A DNA stretch of 64,000 bases from Streptomyces populi (GCF_002911015.1 NZ_KZ626885.1:1-64000), one strand, 5' to 3'; counted from the stretch's first letter, positions 1 to 8,332 are shown. Numbers and translations are program-made. Notes: generated from the sequence alone by a model not told the origin.

Positions 1-510
1 CGGGCGGCCCGGCCCGCGCCCCCGCACGCACCGCTGCCGCGCTCCCGGGCCGCCTCCCTGCGCATTCCCTCCCTGGGCATCGACGCGCCGGTCATCGGTC
101 TGAGGCTGGACCGCGAACGACGGCTCACCGCGCCGCCAGTGGACGATCCGAAACCCGTCGGCTGGTACACGGACGGACCCACGCCGGGCGAACGCGGCAC
201 GGCCCTGGTCGTCGGCCATCGCGACACCCGGACGGGACCCGCCGTCTTCGCCCCGATCGAACGGATCCGTACCGGAGCGCGTGTCGAGGCGCGGCGCGTG
301 GACGGACGGACCGCCGTCTATACGGTGTATGCCGTACGCACGTACGCGAAGGCCCACTTCCCCGACCAGGAGGTGTACGGCGACCGGGGGCGCCCCGAAC
401 TCCGGCTGATCACCTGCGGCGGCGCCTACGACCACAAGGCCGGATACGTGGCGAACGTCATCGCCTTCGCCCACCTCACGGAGATCCGGGAGCGGGCCGG
501 CGCCCGCTGA
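1..510 (+). CDS. Class F sortase, 5'-truncated by window edge
   Basis: Sortases are membrane-anchored cysteine transpeptidases. The reading frame is open from base 1, so the start and the N-terminal anchor lie outside the window. Visible are a sortase opening (LRIPSLGIDAPVIGL), the catalytic His region VVGHRDT and the catalytic Cys region LRLITCGG followed by a terminal beta strand. The segment after the Cys reads GYVANVIAFA; in many class F enzymes an Arg sits in a YRDN-like stretch here, so the third catalytic residue must be elsewhere or is different. The sorting-signal chaplin at 50 kb (LAHTG) would normally be a class E substrate, so no link between the two is claimed. Confidence 0.85.
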   Translation, partial: RAARPAPPHAPLPRSRAASLRIPSLGIDAPVIGLRLDRERRLTAPPVDDPKPVGWYTDGPTPGERGTALVVGHRDTRTGPAVFAPIERIRTGARVEARRVDGRTAVYTVYAVRTYAKAHFPDQEVYGDRGRPELRLITCGGAYDHKAGYVANVIAFAHLTEIRERAGAR

Positions 511-538
511 GACGGACCGCGGGACGGCGGGCCGGGGA

Positions 539-573
539 CGGACCGGGGGCCGCCGGTGCCGGACCCCGGTCCG
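539..573 (+). terminator. Hairpin terminator after sortase
   Basis: A perfect inverted repeat (CGGACCGGGG / CCCCGGTCCG, about 15-nt loop) begins 29 nt after the sortase stop codon. There is no U-tract, as is usual for Streptomyces terminators. Confidence 0.6.
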
Positions 574-679
574 ACCGGTATCCGATCGTCCGTTTCCGCC
601 CGTACCGAACCCGCCCGTCCGATACCGCCATGTGTCTTCCCCCGGACGTGTGCGGTCCGTTAGCTTCCGTGACTCAAGG

Positions 680-700
680 TCCCGTACGACCCGTACGGGA
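680..700. promoter_or_regulatory. Inverted repeat upstream of ABC ATPase gene
   Basis: TCCCGTACG-acc-CGTACGGGA is a perfect 9-bp inverted repeat with a 3-bp spacer, 50 bp before the ABC ATPase start. It could be an operator or a leader hairpin. No regulator for it is encoded next to it. Confidence 0.4.
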
Positions 701-750
701 CGACCGGCCGCGGAGCACCAGCGCCTTGCACGCCCCCGGGGGCACCTGTC

Positions 751-2094
751 ATGACACGCGCCATCTCCCTGCACCACGTCAGCAAGTCCTACGCCCGCGG
801 GCCCCGTGTGGTGGAACGGCTGTCGCTGGACATCCGGCCCGGCGAATTCCTCGTGCTGCTCGGCCCCTCGGGCTGCGGCAAGTCGACCGTGCTGAGGATG
901 ATCGCGGGACTCGAGGAGGTCAGCGAGGGCGAGGTGCGGCTGGACGGCGAGTACGCCAACGACCTGCCGCCCTCCGAACGGAACATGGCGATGGTCTTCC
1001 AGAACTTCGCCCTCTATCCGAGCATGACCAGCCGCGACAACATCGGCTTCCCGCTGCGCATCGAGACACCCGGAGCGGACCCCCGGGCCCGGGTGGACGC
1101 CACCGCCCGGATGCTCGGCATCCAGGACCTCCTCGACCGCTTCCCCAACCAGCTCTCCGGCGGCGAGCGGCAGCGCGTCGCGATGGGCCGGGCGATAGCG
1201 CGCCACCCCTCCGCCTTCCTGATGGACGAACCGCTGTCCAACCTCGACGCCAAACTCCGCAACCACCTGCGGGCCGAGATCTCCAAGCTCACCAGGGACC
1301 TGGGCGCGACCACGGTCTACGTCACCCACGACCAGGCCGAGGCCATGTCGCTCGGCGACCGGGTCGCCGTGATGCGCGGCGGGGTCCTCCAGCAACTGGG
1401 CACGCCCCGCACGGTCTACGGGCTGCCCGCGAACGTCTTCGTCGCCGCCTTCATCGGCACCCCGCGCATCAATCTGCTGCGCGGAATCGTCCGGGCCCCG
1501 CTCGACGGCGCCATGACGATCAGTCTCGGCAAGCAGTTCCTGCGTCTGCCCGAACCCCTGTGCCTGGACCACCAGTTGCTCCGGGTGCAGCAGGGCCGCG
1601 AGGTCATCGTCGGACTGCGCTCGGAGGCCGTGCGGCTCGCCCGGGCGTCCGAGGCCCGGCCGGGCGAGGTGGCGATCACCGGTCTGGTCGAGCACGTGGA
1701 GTTCCAGGGGCACGAGGTCCTCGTCCACTTCGACACCGGTTCACGGCCCGCCCTCGTGCCCGAGCTGGAGTCCCCGCGCCCGTCCCGTCCGACGCGTCGG
1801 CGGCGCCGGGACGGCACCGTCCTGGACCGGCTGCGGGGACGCGCCGGGGCGCTGCGGGCCGGGCCGGTCGTGGTCCTCGACCGTCCCGCGGACGACGAGG
1901 CCGACCACCCCGGGCAGACGCCGCCCGAGGGGCGGCTGCCCGGCGATCTCGTCGTGCGCACCACGCCCGACATCGACCTCCGCCACGGCATGCAGATCCC
2001 GCTCCTCGTGGACCTCGCCCACCTGTTCGTCTTCGACCGGAACGGCGAACGGATCTGTCCGGCACCGGAGCGGCTGCCCGACCTGGACGAGTGA
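751..2094 (+). CDS. ABC transporter ATP-binding protein (MalK/UgpC type)
   Basis: Probable ATPase subunit of a carbohydrate-type (CUT1) importer, on the cytoplasmic face of the membrane. Walker A GPSGCGKST is at residues 38-46, the signature LSGGE at 135-139, Walker B ends in D159-E160 and the switch His is H193. A TOBE-like regulatory domain follows. At 447 aa it is longer than the usual 360-380; part of the excess is an Arg/Pro-rich insertion around residues 345-375 inside the TOBE region. No permease or binding-protein genes flank it, so like MsiK it may energise transporters encoded elsewhere. An inverted repeat lies 50 bp upstream. The ATG at 751 has only a weak ribosome-binding site. 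Confidence 0.85.
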   Translation: MTRAISLHHVSKSYARGPRVVERLSLDIRPGEFLVLLGPSGCGKSTVLRMIAGLEEVSEGEVRLDGEYANDLPPSERNMAMVFQNFALYPSMTSRDNIGFPLRIETPGADPRARVDATARMLGIQDLLDRFPNQLSGGERQRVAMGRAIARHPSAFLMDEPLSNLDAKLRNHLRAEISKLTRDLGATTVYVTHDQAEAMSLGDRVAVMRGGVLQQLGTPRTVYGLPANVFVAAFIGTPRINLLRGIVRAPLDGAMTISLGKQFLRLPEPLCLDHQLLRVQQGREVIVGLRSEAVRLARASEARPGEVAITGLVEHVEFQGHEVLVHFDTGSRPALVPELESPRPSRPTRRRRRDGTVLDRLRGRAGALRAGPVVVLDRPADDEADHPGQTPPEGRLPGDLVVRTTPDIDLRHGMQIPLLVDLAHLFVFDRNGERICPAPERLPDLDE

Positions 2095-2169
2095 CTTCCC
2101 GGGACGGGCGCGGCACGGACCGCCGGGGACACCGGGAGCCGCCGTGCGGCAGGTCACCCTGGCGCCGCA

Positions 2170-2188
2170 AAACTATCATCGCTAGTTT
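2170..2188. promoter_or_regulatory. TetR-1 operator, aldehyde/alcohol dehydrogenase promoter
   Basis: AAACTA-N7-TAGTTT, a 19-bp inverted repeat 38 bp upstream of the aldehyde dehydrogenase start. It shares its half-sites, length and spacer with the repeat at 6663-6681 in front of the tetR-1 gene, so both are inferred to be sites for TetR-1 (5995-6645). Confidence 0.75.
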
Positions 2189-2226
2189 AGGTCCCGGACG
2201 ACGCTGCCCCGCCCGGGAGGAACACG

Positions 2227-3615
2227 ATGAAGGCACATGACGGCATGTACATCGGCGGGGCGTGGCGCCCCGCCGCCGGACGGGACACGATCGAGGTCGT
2301 GAACCCGGTCGACGAGCAGGTGATGGGCCACGTCCCGGCGGGCACGGCCGAGGACGTCGACGCCGCCGTACGCGCCGCCCGTGCCGCGTTCCCCGGCTGG
2401 GCCGCGACGGCGCCCGCCGAACGGGCCGCCCGCCTCGCGGCCCTCAGGGACGTCCTGGCCGCGCGCAAGGACGAGATCGCCGAGACCGTCACCGCCGAGC
2501 TCGGGGCGCCCCTCGCGTTCTCGCAGGCGGTGCACGCCGGTGTCCCGGTGCTGGTCGCCGGCTCCTACGCCGAGCTGGCGGCGGCGTACGCCTTCGAGGA
2601 GAAGGTCGGCAACTCGACCGTCTACCAGGAGCCCGTCGGGGTCGTCGGCGCGATCACGCCCTGGAACTACCCGCTCCACCAGATCGTCGCCAAGGTCGCC
2701 CCCGCCCTCGCCGCCGGCTGCACGGTGGTGCTGAAGCCCGCCGAGGACACCCCGCTGACCGCGCAGCTCTTCGCCGAGGCCGTGGCCGAGGCGGGCGTGC
2801 CGGCCGGTGTCTTCAACCTGGTCACCGGCCTCGGCCCGGTCGCGGGCCAGGCCCTCGCCGAGCACCCGGACGTCGACCTGGTCTCCTTCACCGGCTCCAC
2901 CGCCGTCGGCCGGCGGATCGGCGCGACCGCGGGCGCCGCGGTCAAGCGCGTCGCCCTCGAACTCGGCGGCAAGTCCGCCAACGTCATCCTGCCGAGCGCC
3001 GACCTCGCCAAGGCGGTGAACGTCGGCGTCGCCAACGTGATGTCCAACTCCGGCCAGACGTGCAGTGCCTGGACCCGCATGCTGGTTCCCGCCGACCGCT
3101 ACGACGAGGCGGTCGAGCTGGCAGCGGCCGCCGCCGCGAAGTACGGCGACCGCATCGGCCCCGTCGTCAACGCCAAGCAGCGCGACCGGGTGCGCGGTTA
3201 CATCGAGAAGGGCGTCGCCGAGGGTGCGCGGCTCGTCGCCGGTGGCCCCGAATCCCCACGTGAACAGGGGTACTTCGTCAGCCCCACCGTCTTCGCCGAC
3301 GTCACCGAGGAGATGACGATCGCGCAGGAGGAGATCTTCGGCCCGGTCCTCTCGATCCTGCGCTACGAGGACGAGGAGGACGCCCTGCGGATCGCCAACG
3401 GCACCGTGTACGGGCTCGCGGGCGCGGTGTGGGCGGGCGAGGAGTCCGAGGCGGTCGCCTTCGCGCGGCGGCTCGACACCGGTCAGGTCGACATCAACGG
3501 GGGGCGCTTCAACCCCCTGGCCCCCTTCGGGGGTTACAAGCAGTCGGGCGTGGGGCGCGAACTCGGCACCCACGGCCTGTCCGAGTACCTCCAGACCAAG
3601 TCCCTCCAGTTCTAG
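2227..3615 (+). CDS. NAD(P)-dependent aldehyde dehydrogenase
   Basis: Oxidises an aldehyde to a carboxylic acid in the cytosol. At 462 aa it has the family pattern: GAITPWNYPL cofactor region, the general base E245 in LELGGKSAN, the nucleophile C279 in NSGQTCS, and the C-terminal PFGGYKQSGVGRE. A GGAGG ribosome-binding site precedes the ATG. It is the first gene of an operon with the zinc alcohol dehydrogenase, whose ribosome-binding site overlaps this gene's stop codon. Together they would oxidise an alcohol to an aldehyde to an acid. The TetR-1-type operator 38 bp upstream predicts control by the regulator encoded at 5995-6645. The substrate is not evident. Confidence 0.93.
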   Translation: MKAHDGMYIGGAWRPAAGRDTIEVVNPVDEQVMGHVPAGTAEDVDAAVRAARAAFPGWAATAPAERAARLAALRDVLAARKDEIAETVTAELGAPLAFSQAVHAGVPVLVAGSYAELAAAYAFEEKVGNSTVYQEPVGVVGAITPWNYPLHQIVAKVAPALAAGCTVVLKPAEDTPLTAQLFAEAVAEAGVPAGVFNLVTGLGPVAGQALAEHPDVDLVSFTGSTAVGRRIGATAGAAVKRVALELGGKSANVILPSADLAKAVNVGVANVMSNSGQTCSAWTRMLVPADRYDEAVELAAAAAAKYGDRIGPVVNAKQRDRVRGYIEKGVAEGARLVAGGPESPREQGYFVSPTVFADVTEEMTIAQEEIFGPVLSILRYEDEEDALRIANGTVYGLAGAVWAGEESEAVAFARRLDTGQVDINGGRFNPLAPFGGYKQSGVGRELGTHGLSEYLQTKSLQF

Positions 3616-3625
3616 GAGCGTTCAC

Positions 3626-4708
3626 GTGGTTCGCGCCGCCGTCCTGCCCGCCGTTGGTGCCCCGCTGGAGATCGCCGAGATCGAGCTCCCCGACCCCGGA
3701 CCGGGTCAGGTCCGGGTGAGGCTCGCCGCCGCCGGGGTCTGCCACTCCGACCTGTCCCTGTCCAACGGCACGATGCGGGTGCCGGTACCCGCCGTGCTCG
3801 GCCACGAGGGCGCCGGTACCGTCGTCGCCGTCGGCGAGGGCGTGACCCAGGTCGCCCCCGGCTCCCGTGTCGTCCTCAACTGGGCTCCTTCCTGCGGGAG
3901 TTGTCACGCCTGTTCGCTGGGCGAGGTGTGGCTGTGCGCGAACGCGCTCACCGGCGCCGGAAACGTGTACGCCCGCCGCGCCTCCGACGGGAGCGATCTG
4001 CACCCCGGCCTGAACGTCGCCGCGTTCGCGGAGGAGACGGTGGTGCCGGTGTCCTGCGTCCTGCCCGCCCCCGACGGCATCCCGCTCACCGAGGCCGCCC
4101 TGCTCGGCTGCGCCGTCCTCACCGGCTACGGCGCCGTCCACCACTCCGCCCAGGTCCAGCCCGGCGAGAGCGTCGCCGTGTTCGGGGCCGGCGGGGTCGG
4201 GCTCGCCGTCCTGCAGGCCGCCCGGATCGCGGGCGCCGCGCAGATCGTCGCGGTCGACGTCTCGCCCGAGAAGGAGCCGCTCGCCCGGGAGGCCGGGGCC
4301 ACCGACTACGTCGTCGCCTCCGAGGCCACCGCCCGCGAGGTCCGCGCCCTGACCGGCGGCAACGGCGTCGACGTGGCCGTCGAGTGCGTCGGCCGCGCCG
4401 TCACCATCCGCGCCGCCTGGGAGTCGACCCGGCGCGGCGGCCGCACCACCGTCGTCGGCATCGGCGGCAAGGACCAGCAGGTCACCTTCAACGCCCTGGA
4501 GATCTTCCACTGGGGCAGGACCCTCGCGGGCTGCGTGTACGGCAACTCCGACCCGGCACGCGATCTCCCGGTGCTCGCGGAGCACGTCCGCGCGGGCCGC
4601 CTCGACCTCGGCGGCCTGGTCACCGACCGCATCGCCCTGGACGGCATCCCGGCGGCCTTCGACAACATGATCGCGGGCAAGGGGGGCCGGGCGCTGGTGG
4701 TCTTCTAG
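3626..4708 (+). CDS. Zinc-dependent alcohol dehydrogenase (class III-like MDR)
   Basis: Medium-chain dehydrogenase/reductase that interconverts an alcohol and an aldehyde with NAD(P). Catalytic-zinc residues are seen in GVCHSD near the N terminus and G59-H60-E61, followed by the structural-zinc loop CGSCHACSLGEVWLC. The Rossmann motif is GAGGVG and the length is 360 aa. The GTG start lies 10 nt after the aldehyde dehydrogenase stop, and the GGAG ribosome-binding site shares bases with that stop, so translation is probably coupled. Mycothiol- or glutathione-dependent formaldehyde dehydrogenases belong to the same superfamily, so an activity of that kind cannot be excluded. Confidence 0.92.
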   Translation: MVRAAVLPAVGAPLEIAEIELPDPGPGQVRVRLAAAGVCHSDLSLSNGTMRVPVPAVLGHEGAGTVVAVGEGVTQVAPGSRVVLNWAPSCGSCHACSLGEVWLCANALTGAGNVYARRASDGSDLHPGLNVAAFAEETVVPVSCVLPAPDGIPLTEAALLGCAVLTGYGAVHHSAQVQPGESVAVFGAGGVGLAVLQAARIAGAAQIVAVDVSPEKEPLAREAGATDYVVASEATAREVRALTGGNGVDVAVECVGRAVTIRAAWESTRRGGRTTVVGIGGKDQQVTFNALEIFHWGRTLAGCVYGNSDPARDLPVLAEHVRAGRLDLGGLVTDRIALDGIPAAFDNMIAGKGGRALVVF

Positions 4709-4730
4709 GGGCGCCGGGCAGGCGCTTCGG

Positions 4731-4768
4731 GGCCGCCCGGGCGGGTGCGGACACCCGCCGGGGCGGCC
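4731..4768. terminator. Bidirectional terminator
   Basis: GGCCGCCC-g-GGCGGGTG pairs with CACCCGCC-g-GGGCGGCC around a 4-nt loop, between the convergent alcohol dehydrogenase and DMT transporter genes. Confidence 0.75.
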
Positions 4769-4788
4769 GGCGCCGGTGCGGGCCGGAG

Positions 4789-5847
4789 TCAGGCCCGTTC
4801 GGCCCGTTCGCCGGTCTCCGCGGCCGTCGCCGGCTCCGGGGCGCCGGCGGGAGAGGTGGCCGTGACCGGCGCCGACGCGGGCGCCGTGCCGGGTGCCGCG
4901 GACGGGTCGGCGGCACCCGGCACGGGCGCCCCCGCCGACGCCGGTTCCCGGCGCGGCCGGGAGCGCGACACCGCGACGCCCGCCAGACACAGCGCCCCGC
5001 CCGCCAGCGTCAGCAGCCCCGGGACCTCGTCGAGGAAGAGCCAGGACATCAGCACCACCAGGGCGGGCACCGCGTACGTCGTCGCGCCCATGCGGCTGGC
5101 GCTCGTCCGCGCGAGGGCGTACCCCCAGGTCGTGAAGGCCAGCGCGGTCGGGAAGACGCCCAGGTAGACCATGTCGAGCGTGGCCGTGAGGGGAGCGGCG
5201 GCGGCGTCGTGGACGAGCTGCCCGGCGAACGGCAGGCACACCACGGCCCCGATCAGACAGCCGAACGTCGTCACCTGGAGCGAACTCGCCCGCCCGAGCG
5301 CCGGCTTCTGCGCGACCACCCCGGCGGCGTACGCGACGGCGGCGAGCAGGCACAGGACGACCCCGAGCACCGAAGAGCCGCCGCCGCCGGACATCGACAG
5401 CCCCACCGCGACCGCTCCCGCGAACGACACCGCCATTCCCGCCAGCAGCCGCGGCGGCATCGCGTCCCCCAGCAGCCTCGCGCCCAGCAGGGCGATCAGG
5501 ATCGGGCCGATGTTCACCACCAGCGCCGCCGTACCGGCGTCCACCTGCTGTTCGCCCCAGTTCAGGGCCACCATGTAGAACCCGAACCACAGCACCCCGG
5601 ATATCGCGATGCCGCGCCAGGCGCCGCGCGGCGGCAGCCCCTCACCCCGCACGGCGCAGACGACGCCGAGCACCAGGACTCCCGCCAGCAGTCGTCCGAG
5701 CGCGAGCGCTCCGGGTGAGTACGCGGCGCCCGCGCTGCGGATCGCGACGAACGCGGAGGCCCACAGTCCGACGGTGACGGCCGCCGCGCCGGCGGCGAGC
5801 GACTGCGCACGCCGACCGGGCGGCGCGATACGGGAGGTGTTCATCAT
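4789..5847 (-). CDS. EamA/DMT-family transporter (RhaT-like)
   Basis: Integral membrane exporter of the drug/metabolite superfamily. About ten hydrophobic helices in two EamA repeats can be read; the first helix follows a short cytoplasmic N terminus and a Gly/Ser-rich loop interrupts the middle. The last ~60 residues form a Pro/Ala/Thr-rich tail with no membrane character, making the protein (352 aa) longer than the typical 300. It lies 147 bp downstream of tetR-1 on the same strand, so it may be co-transcribed and export an inducer or product of that locus. The substrate is unknown. Confidence 0.85.
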   Translation of the reverse strand: MMNTSRIAPPGRRAQSLAAGAAAVTVGLWASAFVAIRSAGAAYSPGALALGRLLAGVLVLGVVCAVRGEGLPPRGAWRGIAISGVLWFGFYMVALNWGEQQVDAGTAALVVNIGPILIALLGARLLGDAMPPRLLAGMAVSFAGAVAVGLSMSGGGGSSVLGVVLCLLAAVAYAAGVVAQKPALGRASSLQVTTFGCLIGAVVCLPFAGQLVHDAAAAPLTATLDMVYLGVFPTALAFTTWGYALARTSASRMGATTYAVPALVVLMSWLFLDEVPGLLTLAGGALCLAGVAVSRSRPRREPASAGAPVPGAADPSAAPGTAPASAPVTATSPAGAPEPATAAETGERAERA

Positions 5848-5994
5848 GCTCCCGAGGCTATGCGGGGCGCGTCCGCAGGTCGCGCGGATTTCGGACCCGC
5901 AGGTGGACGTGCGTCCGGACCCGGTGGCGTGTCCGGTGCCGGGTCCGGAGGCGTGCCGGGAACCCGGCCCGGTGCCGTACCGGGGCCGCCCCGC

Positions 5995-6645
5995 TCAGCC
6001 CTCCCGTACCAGTTCCGCGTACTGCACCGCGAGACCGTCCAGCAGTGCTCCGAGCCCCGTCTCGAAGGCCCGCTCGTCGATCTTCTCCTGCTGTTCGGCG
6101 AGGAGGTGAGCCTGCCCCAGGTGCGGATAGTCGGCCGGGTCGTAGGCGCTCTCGTCGTCCACGAAGCCCCCGGCGAAGGACCCCAGCGCGGACCCCATGA
6201 TGAAGTACCGCATCAGCGCCCCGATCGAGGTGGCCTGGGCCGGCGGCCAGCCGGCTCCGACCATGGCCCCGAAGACGGCGTCGGCGAGCCGGAGGCCGGC
6301 CGGTCTGCGGCCCGGGCCGCGCGCGAGGACCGGGACGATGTTCGGGTGGTCGCGCAGGGCGGTGCGGTAGGAGACGGCCCAGTCGTGCAGCGCGGTCCGC
6401 CAGTCGCGTCCGTCCTCGAACATCGACAGCTCCACCTGCGCGCTCACCGAGTCCGCGACCGCCTCCAGGATCTGGTCCTTGGTGCGGAAGTGGTTGTAGA
6501 GGGAGGGCCCGCTGACCCCCAGTTCCGCCGCGAGCCGGCGCGTCGAGACGGCCGCGAGGCCCTCGGCGTCCACCAGCGCCCGTGCCGTCTCGACGATGCG
6601 GTCGGTGCTGAGAAGGGGCTTGCGCGGTCGGGCCATGGCGCACAT
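5995..6645 (-). CDS. TetR-family repressor (TetR-1)
   Basis: Dimeric one-component repressor. The N-terminal helix-turn-helix is clear (VSTRRLAAELGVSGPSLYNHF), followed by a ligand-binding domain with the divergent sequence usual in the family; total 216 aa. A second ATG, three codons in (6636), is a possible start. A 19-bp operator (6663-6681) lies 18 bp upstream, and a matching one lies before the aldehyde dehydrogenase operon at 2170. This predicts autoregulation plus control of the divergent acyl-CoA dehydrogenase and of the alcohol/aldehyde dehydrogenase pair. The ligand is likely a substrate or CoA ester of this catabolic set (inference). Confidence 0.92.
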   Translation of the reverse strand: MCAMARPRKPLLSTDRIVETARALVDAEGLAAVSTRRLAAELGVSGPSLYNHFRTKDQILEAVADSVSAQVELSMFEDGRDWRTALHDWAVSYRTALRDHPNIVPVLARGPGRRPAGLRLADAVFGAMVGAGWPPAQATSIGALMRYFIMGSALGSFAGGFVDDESAYDPADYPHLGQAHLLAEQQEKIDERAFETGLGALLDGLAVQYAELVREG

Positions 6646-6662
6646 AGTAGGGCTGCACCGTG

Positions 6663-6681
6663 AAACTAGCAGTGCTAATTT
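6663..6681. promoter_or_regulatory. TetR-1 operator, tetR-1/acyl-CoA dehydrogenase intergenic
   Basis: AAACTAGCAGTGCTAATTT is a 19-bp inverted repeat with half-sites AAACTAGCA and AAATTAGCA. It lies between tetR-1 and the divergent acyl-CoA dehydrogenase and matches the repeat at 2170-2188. Confidence 0.8.
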
Positions 6682-6753
6682 AAATGTACGGCTTTCACAG
6701 TCCGTTGTCCGCAGGCCGTCGTCCGTAGGCCGCTATCTGTGGGGTGACCCGGC

Positions 6754-7905
6754 ATGAACCTCGGGCTCAGCGATGAGCAGACCGCCGTCCGGCAGCTCGC
6801 CAAGGACTTCGTGCACCGCGAGATCGCCCCGCACGCCGTCGCGTGGGACCGCGCGGAGGACGTCGACCGGTCGATCGTGAAGAAGCTCGGCGAGGTCGGC
6901 TTCCTCGGCCTCACCATCGACGAGGAGTACGGCGGCAGCGGCGGCGACCACCTCGCGTACTGCCTGGTCACCGAGGAGCTCGGGCGCGGTGACTCCTCCG
7001 TGCGCGGGATCGTCTCCGTCTCGCTCGGGCTCGTCGCCAAGTCGATCGCGCACTGGGGGAGCGAGGAGCAGAAGCGGCGCTGGCTGCCGGGGCTGACCGC
7101 CGGCGAGTACGTCGGCTGCTTCGGGCTCACCGAACCGGGCACCGGCTCCGACGCGGGGCAGCTCTCGACCCGCGCCGTGCGCGACGGGGACGACTACGTC
7201 ATCAACGGCAGCAAGATGTTCATCACGAACGGCACCTGGGCCGATGTCGTGCTGCTCTTCGCCCGTTCCACCGACGCCCCGGGCCACAAGGGCGTCTCCG
7301 CCTTCCTGGTGCCCACCGACACCCCCGGCCTGACCCGTCGTGCCGTCCACGGCAAGCTCGGGCTGCGCGGCCAGGCCACCGCCGAACTCGTCCTCGAGGA
7401 CGTGCGCGTGCCGGCGAGCGCCATGATGGCGCCCGAGGGCAAGGGCTTCGCGGTGGCCATGTCGGCGCTCGCGAAGGGCCGGATGTCGGTGGCCGCGGGG
7501 TGCGTCGGCATCGCCCAGGCCGCGCTGGACGCGGCGGTGACGTACGCGACCGAGCGGGAGCAGTTCGGGAAGACGATCGCGCACCACCAGCTCGTCCAGG
7601 AACTGATCAGCGACATCGCCGTCGACGTGGACGCGGCACGGCTGCTGACCTGGCGGGTGGCCGATCTGGTGGACCGCGGGCTGCCGTTCGCGACCGAGTC
7701 CTCGAAGGCCAAGCTCTTCGCCTCCGAGGCCGCCGTGCGCGCGGCGAACAACGCCCTCCAGGTGTACGGCGGTTACGGCTACATCGACGAGTACCCGGTC
7801 GGCAAACTCCTGCGCGACGCCCGGGTGATGACCCTCTACGAGGGCACCAGCCAGATACAGAAGCTGGTCATCGGACGCGCCCTGACGGGTGTCTCGGCTT
7901 TCTGA
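6754..7905 (+). CDS. Acyl-CoA dehydrogenase
   Basis: FAD enzyme that makes the alpha,beta double bond of an acyl-CoA, passing electrons to electron-transfer flavoprotein. The 383-aa length is typical of short/medium-chain members. Signature FGLTEPGTGSDAG, the FAD/substrate region YVINGSKMFITNG, and the catalytic base E363 in YEGTSQIQ are present; that Glu position is used by short- and medium-chain types. The gene is divergent from tetR-1 and shares the operator at 6663-6681. With the alcohol and aldehyde dehydrogenases it would form an alcohol-to-enoyl-CoA route, but a CoA ligase for it is not in the same cluster. Confidence 0.94.
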   Translation: MNLGLSDEQTAVRQLAKDFVHREIAPHAVAWDRAEDVDRSIVKKLGEVGFLGLTIDEEYGGSGGDHLAYCLVTEELGRGDSSVRGIVSVSLGLVAKSIAHWGSEEQKRRWLPGLTAGEYVGCFGLTEPGTGSDAGQLSTRAVRDGDDYVINGSKMFITNGTWADVVLLFARSTDAPGHKGVSAFLVPTDTPGLTRRAVHGKLGLRGQATAELVLEDVRVPASAMMAPEGKGFAVAMSALAKGRMSVAAGCVGIAQAALDAAVTYATEREQFGKTIAHHQLVQELISDIAVDVDAARLLTWRVADLVDRGLPFATESSKAKLFASEAAVRAANNALQVYGGYGYIDEYPVGKLLRDARVMTLYEGTSQIQKLVIGRALTGVSAF

Positions 7906-7930
7906 CCCTGAGTACGTCTCTGAGTACGAC

Positions 7931-7958
7931 GGCGGATGTGGCGGGGGCCACATCCGCC
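7931..7958 (+). terminator. Hairpin between acyl-CoA dehydrogenase and YiaA-like gene
   Basis: A perfect 11-bp stem GGCGGATGTGG / CCACATCCGCC with a 6-nt loop, 25 nt after the dehydrogenase stop and only 13 nt before the next ATG. It is terminator-like, but its closeness to the start means it could instead be a leader hairpin. Confidence 0.65.
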
Positions 7959-7971
7959 GATCCTTGTGCCC

Positions 7972-8259
7972 ATGAGTGAGACACCCGTCAAGCAGCAGAG
8001 CACGACCGCCTTCTACGGTCAGGCCGTCGCCTCCTTCGCCATCGCCATGGCGGCCACGTCCATCGGTATCTACCGGCTGGACACCGATGCCTGGGTCCGG
8101 GCCTTCCTGGCCATCGCGGTCCTGTACCTCGTCACCTCCGCCTTCACCCTGGCCAAGGTGATCAGGGACCGGCAGGAGGCCGGTCAGATCGTGAGCCGGG
8201 TCGACCAGGCGCGGCTGGAGAAGCTCCTCGCCGAGCACGACCCTTTCGAGAAGATCTGA
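7972..8259 (+). CDS. YiaA/YiaB-family small membrane protein
   Basis: A 95-aa protein with two transmembrane helices (about residues 14-34 and 42-63) and a charged C-terminal tail, matching the YiaA/YiaB inner-membrane family of unknown function. The chosen ATG (7972) starts MSETPVKQQ; an earlier in-frame ATG at 7936 would begin inside a hairpin and give an atypical N terminus. No ribosome-binding site precedes 7972, and the 11-bp stem ends 13 nt before it, so translation may be unusual or the promoter very close. No functional link to the neighbouring acyl-CoA genes is visible. Confidence 0.8.
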   Translation: MSETPVKQQSTTAFYGQAVASFAIAMAATSIGIYRLDTDAWVRAFLAIAVLYLVTSAFTLAKVIRDRQEAGQIVSRVDQARLEKLLAEHDPFEKI

Positions 8260-8268
8260 GCAGGCACG

Positions 8269-8284
8269 CTAAGCGACCGCTCAC
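8269..8284. promoter_or_regulatory. TetR-2 operator, own promoter
   Basis: CTAAGCGACCGCTCAC, 48 bp upstream of the TetR-2 start. It agrees at 13 of 16 positions with the palindrome at 9495-9510 and is inferred to be an autoregulatory site. Confidence 0.65.
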
Positions 8285-8332
8285 CCTCGGCGGTATGGTG
8301 TAGCTCCTGTCACCGAGAAGGGCGAGTGAGCG

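Noticed and set aside
630..2240. Long open frame of 536 codons overlapping the ABC ATPase gene
   Set aside because: Composition is Arg/Pro/Gly-rich with no domain; it is the +1 shadow of a gene with complete ABC motifs.
3509..5590. 693-codon open frame antisense to the alcohol dehydrogenase and spanning three genes
   Set aside because: Runs across a terminator and opposite well-supported genes; a by-product of GC-rich third positions.
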